From Bifidobacterium sp. (lineage in GTDB: Bacteria; Actinomycetota; Actinomycetes; Actinomycetales; Bifidobacteriaceae): a stretch of DNA of 64,000 nucleotides. Under the pieces are notes generated by a model. It had not been told where the DNA came from. It worked only from the letters and a program-made list of their open reading frames with translations, and ran no database searches. Shown in pieces: positions 41,651-50,321 of this stretch (position 1 is the stretch's first letter; each line of letters opens with the position of its first letter). The position numbers and the translations under genes were made by a program. The DNA is taken from NCBI RefSeq assembly GCF_022640935.1, contig NZ_JALCCV010000007.1, positions 1 through 64,000 on the forward strand, in the 5' to 3' direction.

Positions 41651-43141
41651 ATGGCAGAGAACAATACGGAAGTCACCAAGGTCGCGATCAACGACATCGG
41701 CACTGAAGAGGACTTCATCAAGGCAGTCGATTCGACCATCAAGAACTTCGATGATGGCGATCTGGTCGAGGGAACCGTCGTCAAGGTCGATCATGACGAG
41801 GTGCTGCTCGACATCGGCTACAAAACCGAGGGTGTGATCCCCTCCCGCGAGCTTTCCATCAAGAAAGACGTCAAGCCTGAGGAAGTCGTTGCGGTCGGCG
41901 ACTCGATCGAGGCGCTCGTCGTCACCAAAGAGGACAAAGAGGGTCGTCTGATCCTGTCCAAGAAGCGTGCCCAATACGAGCGTGCATGGGGCGACATCGA
42001 GACCATCAAGGATGCTGATGGCGTCGTCGAGGGCACGGTCATCGAGGCCGTCAAGGGCGGCTTGATCGTCGACATCGGCCTACGTGGCTTCCTGCCCGCG
42101 TCGCTGGTCGAAATGCGTCGCGTACGCGATCTGACCCCGTACATCGGCCAGAAGATCAAGGCCAAGATCCTCGAGCTCGACAAGAACCGCAACAACGTGG
42201 TCCTCTCCCGTCGCCAGTACCTCGAGGAGACCCAGTCCGAGGTGCGTGAGACCTTCCTTTCGCAGCTTAAGAAGGGCCAGATTCGTGAGGGCGTCGTGTC
42301 CTCCATTGTCAACTTCGGCGCGTTCGTCGACCTCGGCGGCGTCGATGGCCTGATCCACGTCTCCGAGCTGTCCTGGAAGCACATCGACCATCCGTCCGAG
42401 GTCGTCAAGGTCGGCGACAAAGTCACCGTCGAGGTGCTTGACGTCGATCTCGATCGCGAACGCATCTCGTTGAGCCTCAAGGCGACCCAGGAAGATCCGT
42501 GGCAGCGCTTCGCGCGCACCCACGTTCCCGGGCAGATCGTCAAAGGCAAGGTCACCAAGATTGTGCAGTTCGGCGTGTTCGTTTCCGTTGAAGACGGCAT
42601 TGAGGGCCTGGTGCACATCTCCGAGCTGGCCAACCGCCACGTGGACAACCCCGAGACGGTCGTCAAGCCGAACGAAGAGGTATTCGTCAAGGTGATCGAC
42701 GTCGATCTCGATCGTCGCCGCATCTCCCTGTCTCTCAAGCAGGCCAACGATTCCGTCGACGCCAGCTCCGAGGACTTCGATCCCGCGCTCTACGGCATGC
42801 CCGCCGAGTACGACGAGGAAGGCAACTACAAGTACCCCGAAGGCTTCGATCCGACGACCAACGAGTGGATCGCCGGCTACGAGAAGCAGCGCGAGGAATG
42901 GGAGTCGCAGTATGCGGCCGCCCACGACCTGTGGGAGCAGCACAAGGAGTTCGTCACCAAGGAGAGCGAGAACGCCGCTACTTCGGCCGCCGAAGACGGT
43001 CAGGGCGCACGGCAGGAACACGCCAACTCCGCCGGTTCGGAAGCCTCGAATTACTCGTCCAACGATGCGAACGAAGGCACTCTCGCCGGCTCCGATCAGC
43101 TTGCCGCGCTTCGCGAGCAGCTGCTGAGCGAGAAGAAGTGA
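41651..43141 (+). CDS. rpsA: 30S ribosomal protein S1
   Basis: Four S1 domains, e.g. DLVEGTVVKVDHDEVLLDIGYKTEGVIPSREL, GFLPASLVEMRRVRDL, GVVSSIVNFGAFVDLGGVDGLIHVSELSW. Confidence 0.97.
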   Translation: MAENNTEVTKVAINDIGTEEDFIKAVDSTIKNFDDGDLVEGTVVKVDHDEVLLDIGYKTEGVIPSRELSIKKDVKPEEVVAVGDSIEALVVTKEDKEGRLILSKKRAQYERAWGDIETIKDADGVVEGTVIEAVKGGLIVDIGLRGFLPASLVEMRRVRDLTPYIGQKIKAKILELDKNRNNVVLSRRQYLEETQSEVRETFLSQLKKGQIREGVVSSIVNFGAFVDLGGVDGLIHVSELSWKHIDHPSEVVKVGDKVTVEVLDVDLDRERISLSLKATQEDPWQRFARTHVPGQIVKGKVTKIVQFGVFVSVEDGIEGLVHISELANRHVDNPETVVKPNEEVFVKVIDVDLDRRRISLSLKQANDSVDASSEDFDPALYGMPAEYDEEGNYKYPEGFDPTTNEWIAGYEKQREEWESQYAAAHDLWEQHKEFVTKESENAATSAAEDGQGARQEHANSAGSEASNYSSNDANEGTLAGSDQLAALREQLLSEKK

Positions 43142-43167
43142 GTCGTTAGGCTCGCGTATAACGTCAC

Positions 43168-43202
43168 GAAGCCCGGTTTCCCCTTGAGGGGCCGGGCTTC
43201 GC
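43168..43202 (+). terminator. Terminator after rpsA
   Basis: CGAAGCCCGGTTTCCCC-TTGA-GGGGCCGGGCTTCG. Confidence 0.7.
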
Positions 43203-43306
43203 CCGTATCCGGGCAGCGGCAAGCGCGCACTGCGCGCTTGCCGCTTTGCCGTTCCTGCCGTCTCCTGCTGACGCGCATCGAATCAGCCCACGCTACGATG
43301 GAATGC

Positions 43307-44074
43307 ATGATGAGGATCGGACTGACTGGCGGCATTGCGGCCGGCAAGAGCACGGTGGCTGGGCATCTCAAGGATTTGGGGCTGCTCGTCATCGATTATG
43401 ATGACTTGGCTCGGCAGGTCGTCGCCCCCGGCGGCGAAGGACTGAAACGGATTGCCCTGGAGTTCGGGAACGGGTCGATCACTGCCGAGGGGCAGTTGGA
43501 TCGGGCGTGGATGGCCGATCATGTGTTCGGCGAGCAGGCTGCGCCCGGTGCTCGCGAGCGGCTCGATGCCATCGAACATCCGCTGATCTATGAGGCGGCG
43601 CGGCGCATCGAGCAGTCGTTGGAGTGCGGCGAGCGTGAAGCCGGGGACGAAAGCGAACGGGAGGCCAGCCACATGGGCATCCATGAGACCGGCGCAATCG
43701 GTGAGGGCGTCAAAGTCGGCGGCGACGGCTTTGACGATGAAGACCAGGGGGTGCACGAGCCAAAGATGCAGTCCATCGTCGTGCATGACGTGCCGCTGCT
43801 CTCCGAGGTGATCGATGCCATGCCGTTCTCCTTCGCGCATATCGTCTCGGTCGAGGCGCCAGCGGAAACGCGCATCGCGCGGATGGTGGGCGCGCGGGAC
43901 ATGACCCGCGTGCAGGCGCTGGCGCGCATCCGGCACCAGTCCAGCGAGGCGGAGCGCAGGGCGCTGGCGGATGCGGTCATCGACGCCAGCCAGCCAATCG
44001 AACGAATGTTCGAACATGTTGATATGCTGGTTGCGCAATGGCGGCAGGAGCTTCGCGCCGCGCCGTACTCTTGA
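43307..44074 (+). CDS. coaE: Dephospho-CoA kinase with acidic insertion
   Basis: MRIGLTGGIAAGKSTVAGHLKDLG; DYDDLARQVVAPG; HDVPLLSEV; ARIRHQSSEAERRALADAVIDAS. Confidence 0.93.
   Translation: MMRIGLTGGIAAGKSTVAGHLKDLGLLVIDYDDLARQVVAPGGEGLKRIALEFGNGSITAEGQLDRAWMADHVFGEQAAPGARERLDAIEHPLIYEAARRIEQSLECGEREAGDESEREASHMGIHETGAIGEGVKVGGDGFDDEDQGVHEPKMQSIVVHDVPLLSEVIDAMPFSFAHIVSVEAPAETRIARMVGARDMTRVQALARIRHQSSEAERRALADAVIDASQPIERMFEHVDMLVAQWRQELRAAPYS
43998..44013. promoter_or_regulatory. LexA/SOS box in coaE 3' end, upstream of uvrB
   Basis: TCGAACGAATGTTCGA, both TCGAAC/GTTCGA half sites intact with N4 spacing; followed by overlapping GTTCGAAC. Confidence 0.7.
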
Positions 44075-44166
44075 TGGCGGCGGCCATCGCACGGGAAGAC
44101 GGTTGCACGGAGACGATGATTCTCATGGCCGCGCGAAAATATGGCAGTGCGCAGACGGCTGTGCAG

Positions 44167-44222
44167 ATCCGGCTGTCTGGATCCGGCTGTCTGGATCCGA
44201 CCGTTTGGATCCGATTGCGCAG
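44167..44222. repeat. 14-bp tandem repeat upstream of uvrB
   Basis: ATCCGGCTGTCTGG x2 exact, then ATCCGACCGTTTGG, then ATCCGATTGCGCAG. Confidence 0.85.
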
Positions 44223-44322
44223 ACCTGACGCGGCGCCCGTCGATGCTGTGTTATCGGCACGGCGTTGCTGGGCGCCGCGCTGATCACATACGGTAATGAC
44301 TAGCAGGCGACCAAAGGATCGG

Positions 44323-46440
44323 ATGGACATGGGATTTAATATCGAGCGTGCGAACAAGCCTTTCGTCGTCAAATCGCCCTACCATCCCTCCGGTGACCAG
44401 CCGCAGGCCATCGACGAGCTGGCTACTCGCATCGAAAACGGTGAGAACGATGTGGTGCTGATGGGCGCCACCGGAACCGGCAAGACAGCGACCACTGCCT
44501 GGCTTATCGAGCGACTGCAGAGGCCCACGCTGATCCTGGAGCCGAACAAGACCCTCGCCGCGCAGCTGTGCGCCGAATTCCGCGAGCTCATGCCCGACAA
44601 CGCCGTGAGCTACTTCGTGTCGTACTATGACTACTACCAGCCTGAAGCTTACATTCCGCAGACGGATACCTACATCGAGAAGGACTCGAACATCAACGAC
44701 GACGTGGAGCGGCTGCGGCATGCGGCCACCGCCAATCTGCTCACCCGGCGCGACTGCGTCGTCGTGGCCACGGTCTCGTGCATCTACGGCTTGGGCACGC
44801 CTGAGGAGTATGCCGGCCGCATGCTGTTCTTGGAGGAAGGACAGCAGATAGACCGCGATACGCTGCTGCGCAAATTCGTCGACATGCAGTACAAACGCAA
44901 CGACATCGCCTTCACCCGCGGCACGTTCCGTGTGCGCGGCGACACGGTCGAGATCATCCCAGTCTATGAGGAGCTCGCCGTGCGCATCGAGTTCTTCGGC
45001 GACGAGATAGACCGCATCTCGACTTTGCACCCGCTCACCGGCGATGTGATCGCCCACGAACAATCCGTCCATATCTTCCCCGCCTCGCACTATGTCGCTG
45101 GCCCCGAACGCATGGAACGCGCGCTGAAGGACATCAAAACCGAACTCGATGGGCGCGTCGCCGAGCTGCGCAACCAGGGCAAGGAGCTGGAGGCCCAGCG
45201 GCTGACGATGCGCACGACCTATGACCTGGAAATGCTCACGCAGGTGGGCGTATGCTCCGGCATCGAGAATTACTCGCGGCATTTCGACGGCCGCGCCCCC
45301 GGCACCGCGCCGCACACCTTGCTCGATTTCTTCCCCGATGATTTCCTGCTGGTCATCGATGAATCGCATGTCACCGTGCCGCAGATCGGCGCGATGTACG
45401 AAGGCGACGCCAGCCGCAAGCGCACGCTTGTCGAGCACGGCTTCCGCCTGCCGTCGGCGATGGACAACCGGCCGCTCAAATGGCCGGAGTTCCTGCAGCG
45501 CGTCGGCCAGACGGTCTACCTGTCCGCGACGCCCGGCGATTATGAGATGGGGCTTTCGGACGGCGTCGTCGAGCAGATCATCCGCCCGACCGGGCTGCTT
45601 GATCCGAAGGTCGAGGTGCGTCCAGTCACCGGGCAGATCGACGACTTGCTCGCCGAGATCAAGGACCGCGTCGCCAGGAACGAGCGCGCCTTGGTGACCA
45701 CACTGACCAAGAAAATGGCCGAGGACCTCACGGATTACCTGTTGGAACGCGGCATCAAGGTCGAATACCTGCATTCCGACGTAGACACGCTGCGCCGCGT
45801 GGAGCTGCTGCGCGAACTGCGCGAGGGCAAAATCGACGTCATCGTCGGCATCAATCTGCTGCGCGAAGGCCTGGACCTGCCGGAAGTCTCCTTGGTCGCG
45901 ATTCTCGATGCCGACAAAGAAGGCTTCCTGCGCTCCTATCGTTCGCTCATCCAGACGATTGGCCGAGCGGCCCGCAACGTATCGGGCACCGTGCTTATGT
46001 ACGCCGACGAGATGACCGACGCGATGCACAAGGCCATCGACGAGACGAACCGCCGCCGCGCCAAGCAGATCGCCTACAATACCGAACACGGTATCGACCC
46101 GCAGCCGCTCATCAAGAAGATCAGCGACGTCAACGACATGCTCGCCAAGGAGGACGTAGACACTCAGACCCTGCTCGAAGGCGGCTATCGCAATGCCGGC
46201 AAGGCGGGCAACACGCATCTGGGCCTGCCAAACTTCGACCAGGACGAGGCCGATAAACGGCATCAGGAGATTCTCAAGGCCGGGTTGCCGGCGCAGGATC
46301 TCGCCGATCTGATCCGGCAGATGAGCGAGCAGATGCACACCGCCGCCGAACAGCTGCAATTCGAGCTCGCAGCGCGCCTGCGCGACGAGATCCGAGACCT
46401 GAAGAAGGAGCTGCGCCAGATCACCGAGGCGCAGAAGTAG
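44323..46440 (+). CDS. uvrB: Excinuclease ABC subunit B
   Basis: [73 protein letters not shown]-terminal UVR motif; ATG with AAAGGA. Confidence 0.98.
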   Translation: MDMGFNIERANKPFVVKSPYHPSGDQPQAIDELATRIENGENDVVLMGATGTGKTATTAWLIERLQRPTLILEPNKTLAAQLCAEFRELMPDNAVSYFVSYYDYYQPEAYIPQTDTYIEKDSNINDDVERLRHAATANLLTRRDCVVVATVSCIYGLGTPEEYAGRMLFLEEGQQIDRDTLLRKFVDMQYKRNDIAFTRGTFRVRGDTVEIIPVYEELAVRIEFFGDEIDRISTLHPLTGDVIAHEQSVHIFPASHYVAGPERMERALKDIKTELDGRVAELRNQGKELEAQRLTMRTTYDLEMLTQVGVCSGIENYSRHFDGRAPGTAPHTLLDFFPDDFLLVIDESHVTVPQIGAMYEGDASRKRTLVEHGFRLPSAMDNRPLKWPEFLQRVGQTVYLSATPGDYEMGLSDGVVEQIIRPTGLLDPKVEVRPVTGQIDDLLAEIKDRVARNERALVTTLTKKMAEDLTDYLLERGIKVEYLHSDVDTLRRVELLRELREGKIDVIVGINLLREGLDLPEVSLVAILDADKEGFLRSYRSLIQTIGRAARNVSGTVLMYADEMTDAMHKAIDETNRRRAKQIAYNTEHGIDPQPLIKKISDVNDMLAKEDVDTQTLLEGGYRNAGKAGNTHLGLPNFDQDEADKRHQEILKAGLPAQDLADLIRQMSEQMHTAAEQLQFELAARLRDEIRDLKKELRQITEAQK

Positions 46441-46480
46441 CATCGCCATTCGGCCGATTGGCTAGGTGGACAAGCACAGG

Positions 46481-46569
46481 GTGCCGTCCGCAGGCGAGGT
46501 GGGCGAACTACCAGCGCAAGCTGCGCAAAACGCAACACGAAGTGCCGTCCGCAGGCGAGGTGGGCGAAC
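46481..46569. repeat. Two identical 28-bp direct repeats with a 33-nt spacer (61-bp period)
   Basis: GTGCCGTCCGCAGGCGAGGTGGGCGAAC at 46481-46508 and 46542-46569. Confidence 0.9.
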
Positions 46570-46629
46570 GCCAAAGTCGCGAAGGGACGCGCCACAGGCA
46601 ACTGCTGTCCACCGTCACCGGCCGTCCGT

Positions 46630-47637
46630 ATGCTGGGAGCCATGGCCGAAACCCCCCTTGCCTTCATGATCATCACATTCGTCGTGCTCGCGGCGTTCTT
46701 CGTCGTCGACCTGTTTGTCATCGGGCGCAACCCGCATGTGCCGAGCACCAAGGAATGCCTGCGGCGCATCGTCTTCTTCGTCGCCATGGCACTGGTCTTC
46801 GGCGCGGTCTTATGGTTTGTGGTCGGGGCGAAGCCCGCCGTTGAATTCTATTCCGGCTGGCTCACCGAATACTCGCTGAGCATCGACAACCTATTCGTCT
46901 TCGTCATCATCATGGCGAATTTCGCAGTGCCGCGCAATCTGCAGAAGTACGTGCTCAGCATCGGCATCACCGTGGCGCTGATTTTGCGAGGCCTGTTCAT
47001 CTTGGTCGGCGCCGCCATCATCGAGCGTTTCACATGGGTGTTCTTTCTGTTCGGCGCGTTCCTTATCGTCACGGCGGTCAGAACGGCGATGGGCGGCGAC
47101 GAAGACGAGGAATACCACGAGAATGCCATCATCCGAGGCTTGCGCAAGGTTGTGAAGATCACCAACGAATATGATGGCGAGAAGTTGCGGACCGAGAAGA
47201 ACGGCGTGCGTTTCTGGACTCCGATGCTCATCGTGTTCCTCACCATCGGCACCACGGACGTGATGTTCGCCTTCGACTCCATACCGGCGATCTTCGGGCT
47301 GACCAAGGATCCCTTCATCGTCTTCACTTCGAATGTCTTCGCGCTGCTTGGCCTGCAGCAGCTTTACTTTCTGCTGGGGGCTTTGCTCGACAAACTCGTC
47401 TATCTGCCGGCCGGGCTTGCAGTGGTGCTTGGCTTCATCGGCGTCAAGCTCATCATGGAGGCACTGAGCGGCAATTCGCTGCCGTTCATCAACGGCGGCC
47501 GGCCCATCGAGCAGGTGCCGGAATTGCCGACCTGGCTTTCGCTCGCGGTCATTGTGGCGGCGATCGGCGGCTCTGCCTTGGCCAGCGTCATTAAGATGCG
47601 CCGGGAGCAGTCGGCGGGCCAGACGTTGGGACAATGA
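46630..47637 (+). CDS. TerC-family membrane protein
   Basis: GWLTEYSLSIDNLFVFVIIMANFAVP; ILIVFLTIGTTDVMFAFDSIPAIFGLTKDPFIVFTSNVFALLGLQQLYFLL. Confidence 0.93.
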   Translation: MLGAMAETPLAFMIITFVVLAAFFVVDLFVIGRNPHVPSTKECLRRIVFFVAMALVFGAVLWFVVGAKPAVEFYSGWLTEYSLSIDNLFVFVIIMANFAVPRNLQKYVLSIGITVALILRGLFILVGAAIIERFTWVFFLFGAFLIVTAVRTAMGGDEDEEYHENAIIRGLRKVVKITNEYDGEKLRTEKNGVRFWTPMLIVFLTIGTTDVMFAFDSIPAIFGLTKDPFIVFTSNVFALLGLQQLYFLLGALLDKLVYLPAGLAVVLGFIGVKLIMEALSGNSLPFINGGRPIEQVPELPTWLSLAVIVAAIGGSALASVIKMRREQSAGQTLGQ

Positions 47638-47661
47638 TGGCCCGGCTGCGGGGATTCTGGA

Positions 47662-47677
47662 TTGTGAGCGCTCACAA
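47662..47677. promoter_or_regulatory. LacI-family (AraQ-like) operator upstream of pyk
   Basis: TTGTGAGCGCTCACAA, perfect 16-bp palindrome about 107 bp before pyk start. Confidence 0.7.
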
Positions 47678-47783
47678 CACGCCAGTGCCTGCGCATGGAT
47701 TCCTTCGTCGTCTCCTAGTAGACTGAACATCGACAGAGGGGTCGAAAGATCCTTGCTCATCAAAAAAGAAGAGGCAGGCATTC

Positions 47784-49226
47784 ATGCGAAAAGCCAAAAT
47801 CGTAGACACCATCGGTCCGGCTACTGAGTCATTGGAGGATCTCACCAAGCTCGTTGAAGCTGGCATGGACGTGGCGCGGCTCAATCGCTCGCACGGCACG
47901 CCCGAGGATCATCTCAAGGTGTACAACAACGTGCGCCAGGCATCCCGGGCAACTGGCCGCAATGTGGCGGCGCTGGTCGATCTGCAGGGACCGAAGATCC
48001 GCTGCGGATGGATCAAGAAGAACGCTCAGGGCGAGGACAAGGTCCAGCTGCAGGAGGGCCAGGAGTTCGTCATCACCACCGATGACCTCGAAGGCGACGA
48101 ACATATTACGTCTACCACGTTCAAAGGCCTTCCCGGCGATTGCCATGCCGGCGACCCGATTCTGATCGACGATGGCAAGGTGCGTCTTGAAGTCACCAAG
48201 GTCGAGGGCAGCAACGTGCACACCAAGGTGATCGTTGCAGGCCCGGTCTCCAGCCATAAGGGCATCAATCTGCCCGGCGTGGCCGTGAGCCTCCCGGCCC
48301 TCACCGAAAAAGACGAGGCGGATCTGCGCTGGGCCATCCGGACAGGCGCCGACATCATCGCCATGTCCTTCGTGCGCTTCGCGACCGACATCGACCGCGC
48401 CCACGAGATCATGGACGAGGAAGGCCGCCGCATCCCGATCGTCGCCAAGATCGAGAAGCCGCAGGCTGTGGAGAACCTCGAGGAGATCGTCAAGACGTTC
48501 GACGGCATCATGGTGGCGCGTGGCGATATGGCGGTGGAAATGCCTTTCGAAGAGGTGCCGCTGGTCACCAAGCGTTGTATCGAGCTGGCGCGCCAATATG
48601 CCAAGCCGGTCATCGTCGCGACCGAAGTCTTGGGTTCGATGGTCCATTCGCCGATTCCGTCGCGCGCCGAGGCCTCTGACTGCGCCAATGCGATCCTTGA
48701 CGGCGCCGATGCCACGATGACTTCGAACGAGACGGCGGTCGGCGACTATCCGGTCGAGACCGTGCGCACGATGAACCGCATCTCGAGCTATGCGACCGAG
48801 CACGGCTACGACCGCATTCCGGAGCTCAAGACGCTTGATATGTCGAGCACTGGCGCCGTTTCCTCGGCTGCCGTCGACCTGTCGGACAAGCTCAATGCCA
48901 AGGCCATCGTGGCCTACACGCAGACCGGGCACACTGTGCAGCGCGTCTCGCGCGAACGCCCGGCAGCCCCGATCTACGGCCTGACCAGCAACGAACACAC
49001 CTATCATTGGCTTGCGCTGAGCTGGGGCACTGAGGCATTCCTGCTTCCCGGCGACTACCATGACATGAGCCGCAAGGATCTCATGATCTTCACCGACAAA
49101 GTGCTGCGTGACGCAGGCAAGGCCGGCGACGGTGACAAGATCGTCATCCTGAGCTCCGCCCAAGGTGTGCATCAGTCGGGGCGCACTGATTCGATCTACG
49201 TTCATACGGTCGGTGCCTGCGACTGA
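47784..49226 (+). CDS. pyk: Pyruvate kinase
   Basis: RKAKIVDTIGPATESLEDLTKLVEAGMDVARLNRSHG; VALVDLQGPKIRCG; GDMAVEMPFEEVPLVTKRCIELARQYAKPVIVATEVL. Confidence 0.97.
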   Translation: MRKAKIVDTIGPATESLEDLTKLVEAGMDVARLNRSHGTPEDHLKVYNNVRQASRATGRNVAALVDLQGPKIRCGWIKKNAQGEDKVQLQEGQEFVITTDDLEGDEHITSTTFKGLPGDCHAGDPILIDDGKVRLEVTKVEGSNVHTKVIVAGPVSSHKGINLPGVAVSLPALTEKDEADLRWAIRTGADIIAMSFVRFATDIDRAHEIMDEEGRRIPIVAKIEKPQAVENLEEIVKTFDGIMVARGDMAVEMPFEEVPLVTKRCIELARQYAKPVIVATEVLGSMVHSPIPSRAEASDCANAILDGADATMTSNETAVGDYPVETVRTMNRISSYATEHGYDRIPELKTLDMSSTGAVSSAAVDLSDKLNAKAIVAYTQTGHTVQRVSRERPAAPIYGLTSNEHTYHWLALSWGTEAFLLPGDYHDMSRKDLMIFTDKVLRDAGKAGDGDKIVILSSAQGVHQSGRTDSIYVHTVGACD

Positions 49227-49280
49227 TTCGGTGCAGGTTTCGGCCTGCAATGAAGGATCCGCGGCGAAACGGTGAGGGCA

Positions 49281-49338
49281 AGGCTGTGGCCCTGTGCGCC
49301 ATTCATGAATTCATGAATGGCGCACAGGGCCACAGCCT
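49281..49338. terminator. 58-bp perfect palindrome between convergent pyk and NUDIX gene
   Basis: AGGCTGTGGCCCTGTGCGCCATTCATGAA|TTCATGAATGGCGCACAGGGCCACAGCCT, zero-loop inverted repeat. Confidence 0.85.
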
Positions 49339-49354
49339 ATTCGCATGGTTTTGT

Positions 49355-49948
49355 CTATTCGATGGACAGACCGCAATGCAACCGCAACACCGCAATCACC
49401 GTTTTCGCATCGACGATGGTCCCATTGACGACCATGTGGTACGCCTCGTCGGGCGTATAGAAGCGGACATGCGCGCGCGGCGTCTCCGGACCGAGCTGCG
49501 AGTCGGTCGGCGCCGGAGTCAGTCCGGTGGCATAGAAGAGCACGGTGTGCTGCGCGGAGAAGCTCGGAGTGTTGATGAAACGTGTGAACTGCGTGAGATG
49601 CTGCGCTGCGTAGCCCGCTTCGTCGCGCAGCTTGCGCACCGCGATGTCGCGTGGCTGTTCGCCCGGCGTCTTGGCGTGCCCGCAAGGTATTTCAAGTGTC
49701 CAGCGATGTGTGGGGAGCCGATATTGCTCGATGAAGGGAACGCGTCCCTTGGACGTGAGCGCGAGCACGCCAATGGTGTCGCCGATGTTCTCATGGAGCA
49801 GATCCCGTTCGAAAGGCCCGGATTCAGGCGAGGAGAAGGTCACGTGGTCCACGCCGAAATAATGGCTGTCAAGGGTGGTGCGACGCGATTTCTCCTCGAC
49901 AGGCGCGGGACGCCACGGGTCGAATCGCCGATAAGTTTCATTGCTCAT
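49355..49948 (-). CDS. NUDIX-fold protein with partly degenerate Nudix box
   Basis: IPCGHAKTPGEQPRDIAVRKLRDEAGYAAQHLTQFTRFINTPSFSAQHTVLFYATGL. Confidence 0.8.
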   Translation of the reverse strand: MSNETYRRFDPWRPAPVEEKSRRTTLDSHYFGVDHVTFSSPESGPFERDLLHENIGDTIGVLALTSKGRVPFIEQYRLPTHRWTLEIPCGHAKTPGEQPRDIAVRKLRDEAGYAAQHLTQFTRFINTPSFSAQHTVLFYATGLTPAPTDSQLGPETPRAHVRFYTPDEAYHMVVNGTIVDAKTVIAVLRLHCGLSIE

Positions 49949-50170
49949 ACTGTCCTCCTTGAAGATGCCTTGCGCCACAGCCATTCTAAGCCTTCGACCC
50001 CGTGCGCAGCAGGCGGAACGCCGGTCGCGAACATGCGTTTTCGGCGCATAGCGAAGGCGAAGGCCGCCGCTGCGCTGGTTCCGGGCGACACACGGCTTGC
50101 ACAGTCCGAAGAATATGGTAGATTGCCATGAGGCGGGCAGGCGCGTCAGGCGCCGAGTCCCGCGGTGCAC

Positions 50171-50244
50171 GCCCTTGTATCCCAATTGGTAGAGGAAACA
50201 GCCTCAAAATCTGTGCAGTGTGGGTTCGAGTCCCACCAAGGGCA
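50171..50244 (+). tRNA. Class-I-sized tRNA, anticodon CAA (Leu by anticodon), CCA not encoded
   Basis: GCCCTTG/CAAGGGC acceptor; anticodon loop CTCAAAA; 5-nt variable loop GCAGT; T-arm GTGGG-TTCGAGT-CCCAC; mismatches at D-stem 13-22 and anticodon stem 31-39. Confidence 0.85.
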
Positions 50245-50321
50245 CGTCAGGTCGGCGAAGACGAATTCCCACCTGCTTGATGGATGGATTCTGAGCGATT
50301 AGGTATTGAAAGAGGCTTCAG

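Noticed and set aside
44284-46449. 721-aa minus-strand ORF opposite uvrB
   Set aside because: Antisense shadow of uvrB, no recognizable motifs.
46481-46569. Calling a bona fide CRISPR array
   Set aside because: Only two repeats, no cas genes in the window, spacer has internal dyad; reported as a repeat and a hypothesis only.
47829-49250. 473-aa minus-strand ORF opposite pyk
   Set aside because: Antisense shadow ORF; pyk is unambiguous.
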